Shown: piece after piece, positions 32,325 to 39,897 of the stretch
Position numbering within the stretch: the stretch's first letter is position 1
Layout: each line of letters opens with the position of its first letter
DNA from: Halomarina ordinaria
GTDB taxonomy: Archaea; Halobacteriota; Halobacteria; Halobacteriales; Haloarculaceae
Length of the DNA stretch: 64,000 bases
Direction: 5' to 3'
Assembly (NCBI RefSeq): GCF_030553305.1
Contig: NZ_JARRAH010000001.1
Coordinates: forward strand, 620,001-684,000
Notes under the pieces: generated by a model
The model's input: only the letters and a program-made list of their open reading frames with translations
Told to the model about the DNA's origin: nothing
Databases searched by the model: none
Program-made: the position numbers and the translations under genes

Positions 32325-32377
32325 TTGACGGGGGTTGAGCGAGCGCGACTCCGTCGCGCTCGCGATGCCCCCGTCAA
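32325..32377 (-). terminator. long bipartite inverted repeat downstream of the aldehyde dehydrogenase gene
   Basis: Outer stem TTGACGGGGG / CCCCCGTCAA (10 bp, perfect) and inner stem GCGAGCGCGAC / GTCGCGCTCGC (11 bp, perfect) around a TCC loop, separated by a 4-nt mismatch on each side. It starts about 10 nt past the aldehyde dehydrogenase stop on the minus strand. Probably a strong 3'-end hairpin. Confidence 0.5.
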
Positions 32378-32386
32378 GAAGGTAGT

Positions 32387-33871
32387 TTAGAACGGATAGT
32401 CGCGCTCGTCGCGCTGGACGGACACCCACTTCGTCCGGGTGAGTTCCTCCATGATGTACTCGCCGTTGAACCGCCCGATACCGGAGGCCTTCACGCCGCC
32501 GAAGGGGACGTGCGGCTCGTCGTTCACCGGCTGGTCGTTGATGTGGACCATCCCGGCGTCGATGCGGTCGGCGACGCGTTCGGCGCGCTCGCGGTCCGTC
32601 GAGTGGACCGAGGCGGCCAGCCCGTACTCGGTGTCGTTGGCGAGTTCGACCGCCTCCTCGTCGTCGGCGACGGGGACGACGGGGGCGACGGGGCCGAAGT
32701 GCTCGTTGCAGGCGGCGCTCATGTCGTTGGTGGCGCCGGAGAGGACGGTTGGCTCGACGAACCGTCCCTCCGCCTCGCCGCCGGTTTCGAGCGTCGCGCC
32801 CTGCTCGACGGTCTCCTCGACGTACGCCAGTATCTGGTCGCGCTGGTCGTCGTCGATGATGGGGCCGACGACCGTGTCGGGGTCGTGGGGGTCGCCGACG
32901 GGGAGGGAGGCGGCGCGTTCGGTGAGCTTCTCGACGTACTCGTCGTAGACGGACTCGTGGACGAGGTGTCGGTTGATGGAGATGCATATCTGGCCCTGGT
33001 GGAGGAAGCTACCGAACACCGCAGAGTCGACGGCGGCGTCCACGTCGGCGTCGGAGAGGACGACGTGCGGGTTGTTCCCGCCGAGTTCCATCGCGGGGTA
33101 CGCGAGGTGGTCGACGGCCTGCTTCGCGACGCCCTTCCCGACGCCGGTCGACCCGGTGAAGGCGACGACGGACGCCTCGGGGTGTCCCGCCATCCGGTCA
33201 CCGATGTCGGAGCCGTGACCGGGGACGACGTTCAGCAGGCCCTCGGGGAGGCCGGCGGCCTCGAAGAGCCGTGCGAGGAGCAGGCCACCGGTGATGGGCG
33301 TCGTGGAGGCGGGCTTGAGGACGACGCCGTTCCCGAGCGCGAGCGCGGGGGCGACGGCGCGCATCGAGAGGTGGAAGGGGAAGTTCCACGGCGAGATGAC
33401 GCCGACCACGCCGACGGGTTCGCGCTTGGCGAGGTTCTCCTTGCCCGGCGTGAGTGACTCCTTCACCTCGCCGCCGACGCGGGTGGGGAAGGAGACGGCC
33501 TCGCGCATCATCCCGAGGGCGGTGTCGAGTTCCGCGTTCGCCTTCACGACCGTGCTTCCGGATTCGGTTCCGAGCAGGTCGACGAGCGTCTCGCGGTGCT
33601 CCTCGACCACCTCGACGGCGCGCTCGACGACGGCGGCGCGCTCCTGGGGCGGACGCGCGGCCCACTCGCGGCCCGCCTCGGCGGCCGTCTCGTAGGCCGC
33701 GTCCACGTCCTCAACGGTGCCGGCGGGGACCGTCGTGAACACCTCCTCGGTGGCCGGGTCGTCGACCTCGAGCGCGTCGCGGTCGCCGCGTTCGCGCTCC
33801 CCGTCGAGGTAGAGGACGTCCCAGTCGGCTTCTGCGCTGAATCGGTCGGCGTCGACTGTGGTTTGCGCCAT
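32387..33871 (-). CDS. NAD(P)-dependent aldehyde dehydrogenase
   Basis: A 494-residue ALDH superfamily enzyme of the vanillin/benzaldehyde dehydrogenase-like branch. Motifs: 'SPWNFPFHLSMRAVAPALA' (Asn stabilising the oxyanion, about 160), 'VAFTGSTGVGKGVAK' (cofactor loop), 'MELGGNNPHVVL' (general base Glu about 258), 'QGQICISINRH' (nucleophile Cys about 293) and 'HFGPVAPVVPV'. The C-terminal 'GGVKASGIGRFNGEYIMEELTRTKWVSVQ' is also ALDH-like. ATG at 33871. Substrate unknown; likely oxidises aliphatic or aromatic aldehydes to acids. Convergent with the helicase gene. Confidence 0.94.
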   Translation of the reverse strand: MAQTTVDADRFSAEADWDVLYLDGERERGDRDALEVDDPATEEVFTTVPAGTVEDVDAAYETAAEAGREWAARPPQERAAVVERAVEVVEEHRETLVDLLGTESGSTVVKANAELDTALGMMREAVSFPTRVGGEVKESLTPGKENLAKREPVGVVGVISPWNFPFHLSMRAVAPALALGNGVVLKPASTTPITGGLLLARLFEAAGLPEGLLNVVPGHGSDIGDRMAGHPEASVVAFTGSTGVGKGVAKQAVDHLAYPAMELGGNNPHVVLSDADVDAAVDSAVFGSFLHQGQICISINRHLVHESVYDEYVEKLTERAASLPVGDPHDPDTVVGPIIDDDQRDQILAYVEETVEQGATLETGGEAEGRFVEPTVLSGATNDMSAACNEHFGPVAPVVPVADDEEAVELANDTEYGLAASVHSTDRERAERVADRIDAGMVHINDQPVNDEPHVPFGGVKASGIGRFNGEYIMEELTRTKWVSVQRDERDYPF

Positions 33872-34443
33872 ACACCTGCTAGGTGCGTGTCCCGCTTCAG
33901 TACCAGAGAAGCCGAGGCGGTTGCCGCAAGTCGTTCGTACGGAGTGTTCCGTGGCGAAACCGGCTACAGGTCGCCCGCGGCGGCCAGCGTCGGACCTCCC
34001 CGGTGCGCTCGCGGGGAGCCGTGCGCTCGTCGTCCCCGTCCCCGTGATACGGTCACTCGTCTCGGTTCCCGAACGTCGGGGCGCCCTCCAGTCATAGCTC
34101 GCTTACGAGAGTGTCTGGCAAAACGGTTGACGGCGAGCACCGAGCGGTCGAATCGGTTAGGTGATACCCACCCGTGGCCATGAGTTGGGGAATGTGTCTG
34201 GCGAGCACTTATCGATAAACGTTAGCATTACACAACCGTTATACAGCGCGGCCGTCAAGGAAGTACTGCACCTGTCGACGCGTTTCGCATCCCCACTCCG
34301 ATAGGTGCCGCGTGTTCGCGGGCCGTTCGTCCGAACGGTGGGGAGTCACCGGCCCGACTCGACTCCCCGAGGCGCTCTTCTGGAGTAGACGACTCCAGCG
34401 GTTCGCGAGGCCGTGTCCACCTGTGGCGAGTTCGTCGCCGGCG
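33872..34443 (+). other. long intergenic region, no gene seen
   Basis: About 570 bp. Both strands were inspected: the longest frames are Arg/Pro-rich and not haloarchaeal in composition. AT-rich islands near 34195-34240 ('cttatcgataaacgttagcattacacaaccgttatacag' region) could contain promoters, but no gene starts at a suitable distance. Possibly decayed sequence. Confidence 0.4.
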
Positions 34444-35331
34444 TCACGTCCGGTCGACGAACGCCACGATTTCCTCGGCTAGCTCCTCGCCTGCGTCCTC
34501 CTGCAGGAAGTGCATCGCCCCCTCGACCCACGTGTCCGGCTGGTCGCTCGCCGTCGGGATGAGGTCGCGCAACGGGTCGCGGTTCCCCCGCGTGATGGGG
34601 TCCGAGTCGGCGAAGAGCACGAACGCCGGTTTCTCCCACTCGGCGAGTCGCGACGCCGCCGCGCGGGTCGTCTCCGCCCCGTCGCCACCACCCTTCCTGG
34701 GGACCATGTCGGGCCACGCGCGGGCGCCCGCCTTCGCCGCCTCCGTGTGGAACGGCGCCTCGTACGCCGCGAGCACCTCCTCGGAGAGGTCGGTCGCCGT
34801 CGCGTTCTGGACGAGCATACCGACGGGGAGTTCCTCGACCCGTTCGACGAACGACCGGAACGCCTCCCACTCCTCGGGCATCTCCTGGCGGCCGCTCGGG
34901 ACGCCGGTGTTCATGGCGACGAGGCGAGCGAACCGCTCGGGGTGGTTCACGGCGACGGGGAGACCGAGGATGCCGCCCCAGTCCTGACAGACGAGGGTGA
35001 CGTCGTGCAGGTCGAGCGCCTCGACGAACTCGACGAGCGTCCGGTAGTGGAGGTCGTACGTGTAGGCGTCGCGGTCGGTGAACTTCTCCGACCGTCCGAA
35101 CCCGACGAAGTCGGGCGCGACGACGCGCCCTCGTTCCGCGAGCGTCGGTATCATCTTCCGGTAGAGGAACGACCAGGTCGGTTCGCCGTGCAGGCAGAGG
35201 AACGTCTCCTCGCCCGACCCCTCGTCGACGTAGGCCATCCGCAGGTCGTCGCCGACGGTGACGAACGAGGGGTCGTAGGGGAACTCGGGGAGGTCGTCGA
35301 AGCGCTCTTCGGGCGTGGTGACGCGCGCCAT
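34444..35331 (-). CDS. haloalkane dehalogenase-like alpha/beta hydrolase
   Basis: A 295-residue alpha/beta hydrolase. 'HGEPTWSFLYRKMIPTL' (about 49-65) has the Glu-Trp of the halide/oxyanion site seen in subfamily I dehalogenases, and 'LVCQDWGGILGLPVA' has the Asp nucleophile (about 117) followed by the second halide-binding Trp. The acid is probably Asp in 'FADSDPITRGN' and the base His in 'GAMHFLQEDAGEE'. Every catalytic position of DhlA-type enzymes is thus present, but epoxide hydrolases and other Asp-nucleophile hydrolases share them. Start MARVTTPEERFDD at 35331. Role: hydrolysis of a halogenated or ester substrate, not proven. Confidence 0.85.
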   Translation of the reverse strand: MARVTTPEERFDDLPEFPYDPSFVTVGDDLRMAYVDEGSGEETFLCLHGEPTWSFLYRKMIPTLAERGRVVAPDFVGFGRSEKFTDRDAYTYDLHYRTLVEFVEALDLHDVTLVCQDWGGILGLPVAVNHPERFARLVAMNTGVPSGRQEMPEEWEAFRSFVERVEELPVGMLVQNATATDLSEEVLAAYEAPFHTEAAKAGARAWPDMVPRKGGGDGAETTRAAASRLAEWEKPAFVLFADSDPITRGNRDPLRDLIPTASDQPDTWVEGAMHFLQEDAGEELAEEIVAFVDRT

Positions 35332-35393
35332 GGGTCGAGGGCACACCACGCCCGCGGATAGCGCTTGGGGTCGGCGGGGCGACGGAGATATAC

Positions 35394-35399
35394 TTATAC
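35394..35399 (+). promoter_or_regulatory. TATA box of the MoaD-like/MBL operon
   Basis: TTATAC within 'agatatacttatacgctc', 29 bp upstream of the ATG at 35423; strong haloarchaeal TATA box consistent with a leaderless transcript. Confidence 0.6.
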
Positions 35400-35422
35400 G
35401 CTCGCCCCGGTCAGAAACGTCC

Positions 35423-35710
35423 ATGCGCGTACAGTTCGAGTTCTACGGGACGCTCCGCGACGCCGTCGGGGAGCGCCAGTTCGCCCGCGAGGTCCCCGAC
35501 GACGCCACCGTGACCGCGGCGCTGCGCGCGGTCGCCACCGACCACGAGTCGCTCGCCCCGCTCGTCTTCGACGGCGAGGGGCGCCTCCGACCGCACGTGA
35601 ACGTCCTCGTCAACGGCGAGAGCGTTCGCGCGCGCGCCGGAGGGGCGACGCCGCTCGCTGCCGACGACACGGTCGGTGCGGCCCCGGCGGTCGCGGGGGG
35701 ATGCGCGTGA
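35423..35710 (+). CDS. ubiquitin-like MoaD/SAMP family protein ending GGCA
   Basis: A 95-residue beta-grasp protein of the MoaD/ThiS/SAMP group. 'MRVQFEFYGTLRDAVGERQF' opens the fold, 'VTAALRAVATDHESLAPLVF' forms the central helix, and 'HVNVLVNGESVRARAGGATPL' is characteristic. Such proteins carry a C-terminal Gly-Gly that is adenylated by UbaA and used for sulfur transfer or protein conjugation (sampylation). Here the Gly-Gly is not terminal: the protein ends AVAGGCA, two residues beyond it. The stop overlaps the start of the MBL gene by 10 nt, which may have forced the extension. A processing protease (JAMM-type) or loss of conjugation is possible. Confidence 0.82.
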   Translation: MRVQFEFYGTLRDAVGERQFAREVPDDATVTAALRAVATDHESLAPLVFDGEGRLRPHVNVLVNGESVRARAGGATPLAADDTVGAAPAVAGGCA

Positions 35711-36732
35711 GGGCCATCAGCCTCGGCAACACGGCCTTCGAGGGGCTGAACAACGCCTACCTGCTGGAGGGGGAGGTGACCACGCTCCTCGACACCGGCG
35801 TCTCGACCGACGAGACCCGCGAGCAACTGCGCGCGGGGCTCGCCGACCACGGCCTCGGGTTCGAGGATATCGAACAGGTGCTCCTCACGCACTTCCACGC
35901 CGACCACGCCGGTCTCGCCGGCGAGATACAGGAGGCGGGCGGCGCCGTCGTCCGCGTGCACGAGGCGGACCGGCCGCTGGTCGAGCAGGACCCCGACGCC
36001 GAGGAAGCGCTCGCGGCGCGCCAGCAGTCGCTACTGGACGAGTGGGGGATGCCGGCCGACGCTCAGGCGGAACTACTCGACTTCCTCGGGAACCAGCACG
36101 ACATCTCCGGTCGCCCCGCAACCGTCGAGACGGTCGAACCGGGCGACATCGTCCTCGCCGGCGACCGAGAACTGGAGGTGGTCTACCTGCCGGGACACAC
36201 CGACGGCCTCTGCGGCTACGCCTTCGAGAGCGACTACCGCTCGTTCGCCGGCGCGAGCGGCGACGAACTGTTCAGCGGGGACGCCCTGCTCCCGTACTAC
36301 ACCCCGAACGTCGGCGGCGCGGACGTCCGCGTCGAGCGGCCGCTGGAACGCTACCTCGGCACGCTCTCGACGCTCGTCGAGCGCGACTACGCCCGCGCGT
36401 GGCCCGGCCACCGCGGTCCCATCGTGGACGTCGCCGGGCGCGCGGCCGACATCGTCGTCCACCACCGCGAGCGGACCGACCGCGTCCTCGACGTCCTCGA
36501 CGCCCACGGCCCCGCGGACGCCTGGACCGTGAGCGCCCACCTCTTCGGCGACCTCCGGTACATCCACATCCTCCACGGGCCGGGCGAGGCGTACGCCCAC
36601 CTCGGGCACCTCGAGGCGGCGGGCGTCGTCGACCGGAACGGGCGAGAGTACGAGGTCGTCGACCGCGACGCCGACCTCGACGCCCTCTTCCCCGCGATTC
36701 CGGACGGTCTCGCCCGTCCCGGACCCATCTGA
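35701..36732 (+). CDS. MBL-fold metallo-hydrolase with C-terminal winged helix-like domain
   Basis: A 343-residue glyoxalase II/LACTB2-type protein. 'LDTGVSTDETREQLR', 'LLTHFHADHAGLAGE' (metal-binding HxHxDH about 61-66), 'VVYLPGHTDGLCGYAF', 'LFSGDALLPYYTPNVG' and 'AWPGHRGPI' give all metal ligands. Residues about 250-320 form a helical winged-helix-like domain as in LACTB2 ('VSAHLFGDLRYIHILHGPGEAYAHLGHLEAAGVV'). ATG at 35701 overlaps the MoaD-like gene, so translation is coupled. Hydrolase on a thioester, lactone or RNA; the substrate is not fixed. The link to the SAMP-like gene is suggestive but unexplained. Confidence 0.9.
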   Translation: MRVRAISLGNTAFEGLNNAYLLEGEVTTLLDTGVSTDETREQLRAGLADHGLGFEDIEQVLLTHFHADHAGLAGEIQEAGGAVVRVHEADRPLVEQDPDAEEALAARQQSLLDEWGMPADAQAELLDFLGNQHDISGRPATVETVEPGDIVLAGDRELEVVYLPGHTDGLCGYAFESDYRSFAGASGDELFSGDALLPYYTPNVGGADVRVERPLERYLGTLSTLVERDYARAWPGHRGPIVDVAGRAADIVVHHRERTDRVLDVLDAHGPADAWTVSAHLFGDLRYIHILHGPGEAYAHLGHLEAAGVVDRNGREYEVVDRDADLDALFPAIPDGLARPGPI

Positions 36733-36942
36733 GCGACCCACGGCGGTCGGGGGAATCGCCGGCACTCGCGCCAGCGGAGGTACTCTTCCCCCGGGTACCG
36801 GTCGACGAACACCCCACACGCGACACCGACGAAAACTGTCATCCCGGTGTTCGGAGTTGAAATCGAACGCCGAAAAGGGCTTCTCGGTCCCCCTACGCGG
36901 TATACGCGGGATTTATTCACGAGATGAAGAACGAACCATAAC

Positions 36943-36950
36943 TTGATATA
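36943..36950 (+). promoter_or_regulatory. TATA box of HalOD1 gene 1
   Basis: 'TTGATATA' about 25-29 bp upstream of the ATG at 36972; the transcript would begin at or near the start codon. Confidence 0.45.
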
Positions 36951-36971
36951 GTTCGGGACTATATTGAAACC

Positions 36972-37283
36972 ATGGCTGTCAGAACGATGGAACAAATCGG
37001 TGGGACAGATGGGACGAACGCGGTCGCCGGGCAGGCTACGGTGGACTGGGAGTCGGCCGACCCGATCGTCGACGCGCTCGTCGACGCGCTCGTGGAGGCG
37101 ACGGACTCGGACCCCGCCGAACTCGACCCGCTGTTCGAGTACGTCGACCCGGACGCGCTCACCGCGCTGTTCGCCCCGCAGTCGGGGGTCCAACTGCCGG
37201 CGGTCACGGCGGTTCGCTTCGCGTACGGCGACTACGCCGTCGTCGTGCAGCAGGACGGCGACGTCGTCGTCCGGGAGCAGTAA
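36972..37283 (+). CDS. HalOD1 output-domain protein
   Basis: A 103-residue protein consisting of a Thr/Gly-rich lead and one HalOD1 domain. Markers are 'ALVEATDSDPAELDPLFEYVDPDALTALF' (helix with the D.l.PL.e.vDpDAL core) and a strand pair 'VTAVRFAYGDYAVVVQQDGDVVV'. HalOD1 domains are haloarchaeal output modules often at the C-terminus of sensor/regulator proteins; stand-alone copies are common and uncharacterised. A second copy lies about 470 bp away on the opposite strand beyond a GNAT gene. Confidence 0.82.
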   Translation: MAVRTMEQIGGTDGTNAVAGQATVDWESADPIVDALVDALVEATDSDPAELDPLFEYVDPDALTALFAPQSGVQLPAVTAVRFAYGDYAVVVQQDGDVVVREQ

Positions 37284-37296
37284 GCGACGCTCGCGC

Positions 37297-37698
37297 TCAC
37301 TCGACGGTGAGCGCCATCCCGTACTGGTTCTCGCGGAGTCGTTCGAACCCGAACCGCTCGTAGTACCCCTCGACGTCGGCGACGAGGCTCACGTACGCGG
37401 TCGAGGGTGCGTTCGAGCGCAGGTAAGCGAGCAGGTCCGCGACGACTCGCGACCCGAGTCCCTTCCCCTGGTGGGCCGGGTCGACGGCGATATCCACTAC
37501 CTGATAGAAGCACCCGTCGTCGCCGACCAGCCGACCCATCGCGACGAGGTCGCCGTCCGCGCGGACCGTCACCGCGTGGACGCTGTTCGGGAGGCCGCGC
37601 TCGGCGGCCGCGACGGTGCGCGCGCCGAGACCGGCGCGCTCGCGGAGGGCGACGTACGCCATCGCAGTCGGTGGCTCCTGACGAAAATCGTAGTTCAC
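37297..37698 (-). CDS. GNAT family N-acetyltransferase
   Basis: A 133-residue acetyl-CoA-dependent transferase. The acetyl-CoA pyrophosphate loop is 'VDIAVDPAHQGKGLGSRVVADLL' (motif A, Q/R-x-x-G-x-G/A as QGKGLG, about 75-80). 'VSLVADVEGYYERFGFERL' is motif B with the conserved Tyr-Tyr-x-x-x-Gly-Phe. N-terminal 'YVALRERAGLGARTVAAAERGLPNSV' is the acceptor-side helix pair. Typical of small-molecule or aminoglycoside-like GNATs; acceptor unknown. It ends 14 bp from the convergent HalOD1 gene. Confidence 0.92.
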   Translation of the reverse strand: MNYDFRQEPPTAMAYVALRERAGLGARTVAAAERGLPNSVHAVTVRADGDLVAMGRLVGDDGCFYQVVDIAVDPAHQGKGLGSRVVADLLAYLRSNAPSTAYVSLVADVEGYYERFGFERLRENQYGMALTVE

Positions 37699-37746
37699 GG
37701 TCGTCCCGTGAGAGGCGGACGGACGGCTTGTGCGTTCCCGTCGGCC

Positions 37747-37995
37747 TCAGTGGGTCTGTCCCTGGGGCGGCGCCACCATCTCCGCCGTCGGGGGGACGGT
37801 GGCGATGGCCTCCCCGTCCTCGACGTGAACCTCACAGCCGGCGTACCTGAACGACACCGATAGCCCCGCCTCGACCACGCTGTCGAGGGCGTCCGGGTCG
37901 ACGACCTCGTACAGGGGGGGCAGTTCCATGGGCGTGCAGTCCTTCGCGTCAACGACCGCTGAGACCACGCTTTCCGTCGGCGTCGTGCGATTCAT
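37747..37995 (-). CDS. HalOD1 output-domain protein, second copy
   Basis: An 82-residue single HalOD1 domain: 'SAVVDAKDCTPMELPPLYEVVDPDALDSVVEAG' followed by 'LSVSFRYAGCEVHVEDGEAIATV' and a short Pro/Gln tail. Pattern D.tp.eLPPLyevvDPDAL is the family core. Promoter-like 'aagtttaacgctcgaaag' on the minus strand lies about 30 bp upstream of the ATG. Same strand as the GNAT gene and about 50 bp upstream, so probably co-transcribed. Function unknown. Confidence 0.85.
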   Translation of the reverse strand: MNRTTPTESVVSAVVDAKDCTPMELPPLYEVVDPDALDSVVEAGLSVSFRYAGCEVHVEDGEAIATVPPTAEMVAPPQGQTH

Positions 37996-38227
37996 GATTC
38001 CCGGTGAGGATTATTACACCAAAAGTCTTTCGAGCGTTAAACTCTTTAATGAAGAATGAAAACTGGTGTATCCACCCGCGAGCGACCGTCGACCGGGTGA
38101 GGGGCGTGTGCGGGGACGGACGGTCCGCCGCGGTGACAGACTCGACGCCGCCGACGCGTTCCGGTCGCCGCTCGTCGAGCCCTGCCGTCCAACAACGTTA
38201 TCCCACTTATGGACGACTCGTCGACAC

Positions 38228-39067
38228 ATGTCCCTCGCTGCAGTCATCAGGAAAGACGTACGGGACGCCGCGCGCTCGGGGTCGCTGCTCGCCGTCACCC
38301 TCCTGTTCGTCCTCGTCGCCGGCTTCTGGGCGGCCATCCAGCACGTCCCGCCGATGTACGGGGAGAGCGACGTCCCGACGAGCACGCTGGCGCTGTTGAA
38401 CAGCATGGGCCAGCCGATGGCCTTCTTCGTCCCGCTGCTCGGACTGGGCATCGCCTACGACTCCATCGTCGGTGAGCGCGACAGCGGGAGCATCAGGCTC
38501 GCCCTCAGCCTGCCGAACACGCGCCGCGAGGTCGTCCTCGGGAAGTTCATCGGTCGAAGCGCCGTCCTGACCGCCGCCATCCTCACGGGCTACGCGGTCG
38601 TCGCCGTCATCGCGCTGTTGACCTACGAGTCGTTCGCGGTCGGCGAGTTCGTCCTCTACACGCTCCTGACGGTCCTCTACGGTGCGGTCTACGTCGCCAT
38701 CGGCATCGGGTTCTCGTCGGTGATGCGCTCCCAGCCGGCCGCGCTCGCCGGCGCGACGGGCCTCTACGTCCTCTTTCAACTCGGATGGGACGTCGTGACG
38801 GCCGTCCTGCAGACGGTCACCGTCGGGTACGTCCCCCCCGAATCCGGGGTCCCTGGGTGGGTCCTCCTCGTTCACCTGCTCAACCCTACGGCCGCCATCG
38901 GCTACGCGACGCGGACGATCATCCCCGAGTTCGCCGAGATAACGGCCTACCCCGTGTCGGACGCGGCCTACGTCCAGGGGTGGGTCGGGTTCCTCGTCCT
39001 CGCGGCCTGGCTGGTCCTGTCGCTCGGGTTCGGCTACCGTCGGTTCCGGCGAACCGAGATACGGTAG
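38228..39067 (+). CDS. ABC-2 type transporter permease
   Basis: A 279-residue membrane protein with six predicted helices (about 22-38, 60-80, 105-130, 140-165, 175-200, 250-270), of the NosY/ABC-2 class. The soluble N-terminus 'MSLAAVIRKDVRDAARSG' and the loop 'DSIVGERDSGSIRLALSLPNTRREVVLGKFIGR' (the ER.sGtl..lLs.P.sR coupling-helix motif) are diagnostic. No ATP-binding subunit is adjacent, which is unusual for this class: the gene downstream is a tRNA and the one upstream a HalOD1 gene. The ATPase may be encoded elsewhere. Substrate unknown. Confidence 0.9.
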   Translation: MSLAAVIRKDVRDAARSGSLLAVTLLFVLVAGFWAAIQHVPPMYGESDVPTSTLALLNSMGQPMAFFVPLLGLGIAYDSIVGERDSGSIRLALSLPNTRREVVLGKFIGRSAVLTAAILTGYAVVAVIALLTYESFAVGEFVLYTLLTVLYGAVYVAIGIGFSSVMRSQPAALAGATGLYVLFQLGWDVVTAVLQTVTVGYVPPESGVPGWVLLVHLLNPTAAIGYATRTIIPEFAEITAYPVSDAAYVQGWVGFLVLAAWLVLSLGFGYRRFRRTEIR

Positions 39068-39137
39068 GCCGGCGACGCCGAATCCGACCGAGGACCGTTC
39101 GCTGTTCGTCCCAGTCGCCACTCGGACAGAACGTCGG

Positions 39138-39153
39138 TCGCTCCCTGATTCGA
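39138..39153 (+). repeat. 16-bp direct repeat, copy 1 (T-arm-like)
   Basis: 'tcgctccctgattcga' occurs here and at 39311-39326. Each copy contains a GATTCGA core like a tRNA T-arm, suggesting decayed tRNA-end fragments. Confidence 0.45.
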
Positions 39154-39275
39154 GTCATTCCCCTCTTCACGGCTCGCTATCGTTCGCCGGAGGGCGGGCG
39201 TGACGGGAGTGAGCGAACGCGAAGCGTTCGCGAACGTCGCCACGCGCGCGAGCCGAGCGAAGCGAGGCGAGCGGC

Positions 39276-39294
39276 CGTGGCGGGATTCGAACCC
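39276..39294 (-). repeat. partial copy of the tRNA-Arg 3' end
   Basis: 'cgtggcgggattcgaaccc', 19 bp identical to 39377-39395 inside the tRNA gene, 101 bp away. It covers the T-arm and part of the acceptor stem, the piece typically duplicated by site-specific integration into tRNA genes. Companion 16-bp repeats flank it. Region 39068-39372 otherwise holds no gene. Confidence 0.5.
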
Positions 39295-39372
39295 CGGTCG
39301 CTCACTGCGTTCGCTCCCTGATTCGAATCCCTAGTGCCGTGGCTCTCGCTCACGTCCGTTCGCGAGAAGCCA

Positions 39373-39445
39373 CGGGCGTGGCGGGATTCGAACCCGCGAT
39401 CGAGAGGTTAGGAACCTCTCGCCCTGTCCACTAGGCCACACGCCC
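39373..39445 (-). tRNA. tRNA-Arg (CCT anticodon)
   Basis: A 73-nt cloverleaf on the minus strand. Acceptor GGGCGTG pairs with CACGCCC; T8-G9 follows. The anticodon stem AGAGG/CCTCT encloses the 7-nt loop TTCCTAA, giving anticodon CCT (decodes AGG). The T-arm contains GGTTCGAATCC. CCA is not encoded. No intron. tatA begins downstream on the same strand after about 30 bp of A/C-rich sequence. Confidence 0.93.
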
Positions 39446-39475
39446 CAAGAGAAACTCCCCGCGGGAGAGGAAAAA

Positions 39476-39805
39476 TCAGTTCTGCTTCTCGGTTTCGGTC
39501 TCGGTCGCCGGCTCCGAGTCCGCCTGCGTCGCGGTCGCGGTGTCGTCGGTCGTGGTCGCGGTCGTCGCCGCGTCGTCGTCGGTGGCGTCGGCCGTCGCGT
39601 CGGCGTTGCCGCCCTCGCGCATCTGCTGCAGCTCCTGCTCGACCTCCTCGCGGCCCTTCTGGAACTCGCCCATCGCCTGCCCGCTCGACTTCGCGAGCTG
39701 CGGGAGCTTGTTCGCCCCGAACAGCAGCACGACGATGAGCAGGATGACGACGAGTTCTATCCCGCCGGGGATTCCCGGAAACAGCGGTACTACGGTGGTT
39801 GCCAT
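39476..39805 (-). CDS. tatA: twin-arginine translocase subunit TatA/TatE
   Basis: A 109-residue single-pass protein. A short N-terminal lead (MATTVVPLFPGIPGG) precedes the helix 'ELVVILLIVVLLFGANKLPQ', which contains the diagnostic F-G-x-x-K-L-P hinge. The amphipathic helix 'LAKSSGQAMGEFQKGREEVEQELQ' and a disordered Thr/Asp/Glu-rich tail follow. Part of the Tat pore, the dominant secretion route in Halobacteria. Start at 39805; an in-frame ATG six codons upstream adds MQRTVD and is less likely. The BMP lipoprotein at 59-60 kb carries an RR signal that would use this machinery. Confidence 0.94.
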   Translation of the reverse strand: MATTVVPLFPGIPGGIELVVILLIVVLLFGANKLPQLAKSSGQAMGEFQKGREEVEQELQQMREGGNADATADATDDDAATTATTTDDTATATQADSEPATETETEKQN

Positions 39806-39897
39806 GTCTACCGTCCTTTGCAAACTGCAGATTATAGGCCTTTTGCTCGTGTCGAAGGTCGGTTCTTATGTACGAGACGTCCCTACCGAGGGACGAA

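Noticed and set aside
33858-34097. 79-codon plus-strand frame in the gap after the aldehyde dehydrogenase gene
   Set aside because: Pro/Arg-rich, poor third-position GC bias, overlaps the start region of the divergent gene, no domain.
34195-34240. AT-rich island as a replication origin or promoter for a hidden gene
   Set aside because: No ORB-like repeats, no Cdc6/Orc1 gene nearby and no frame at a suitable distance.
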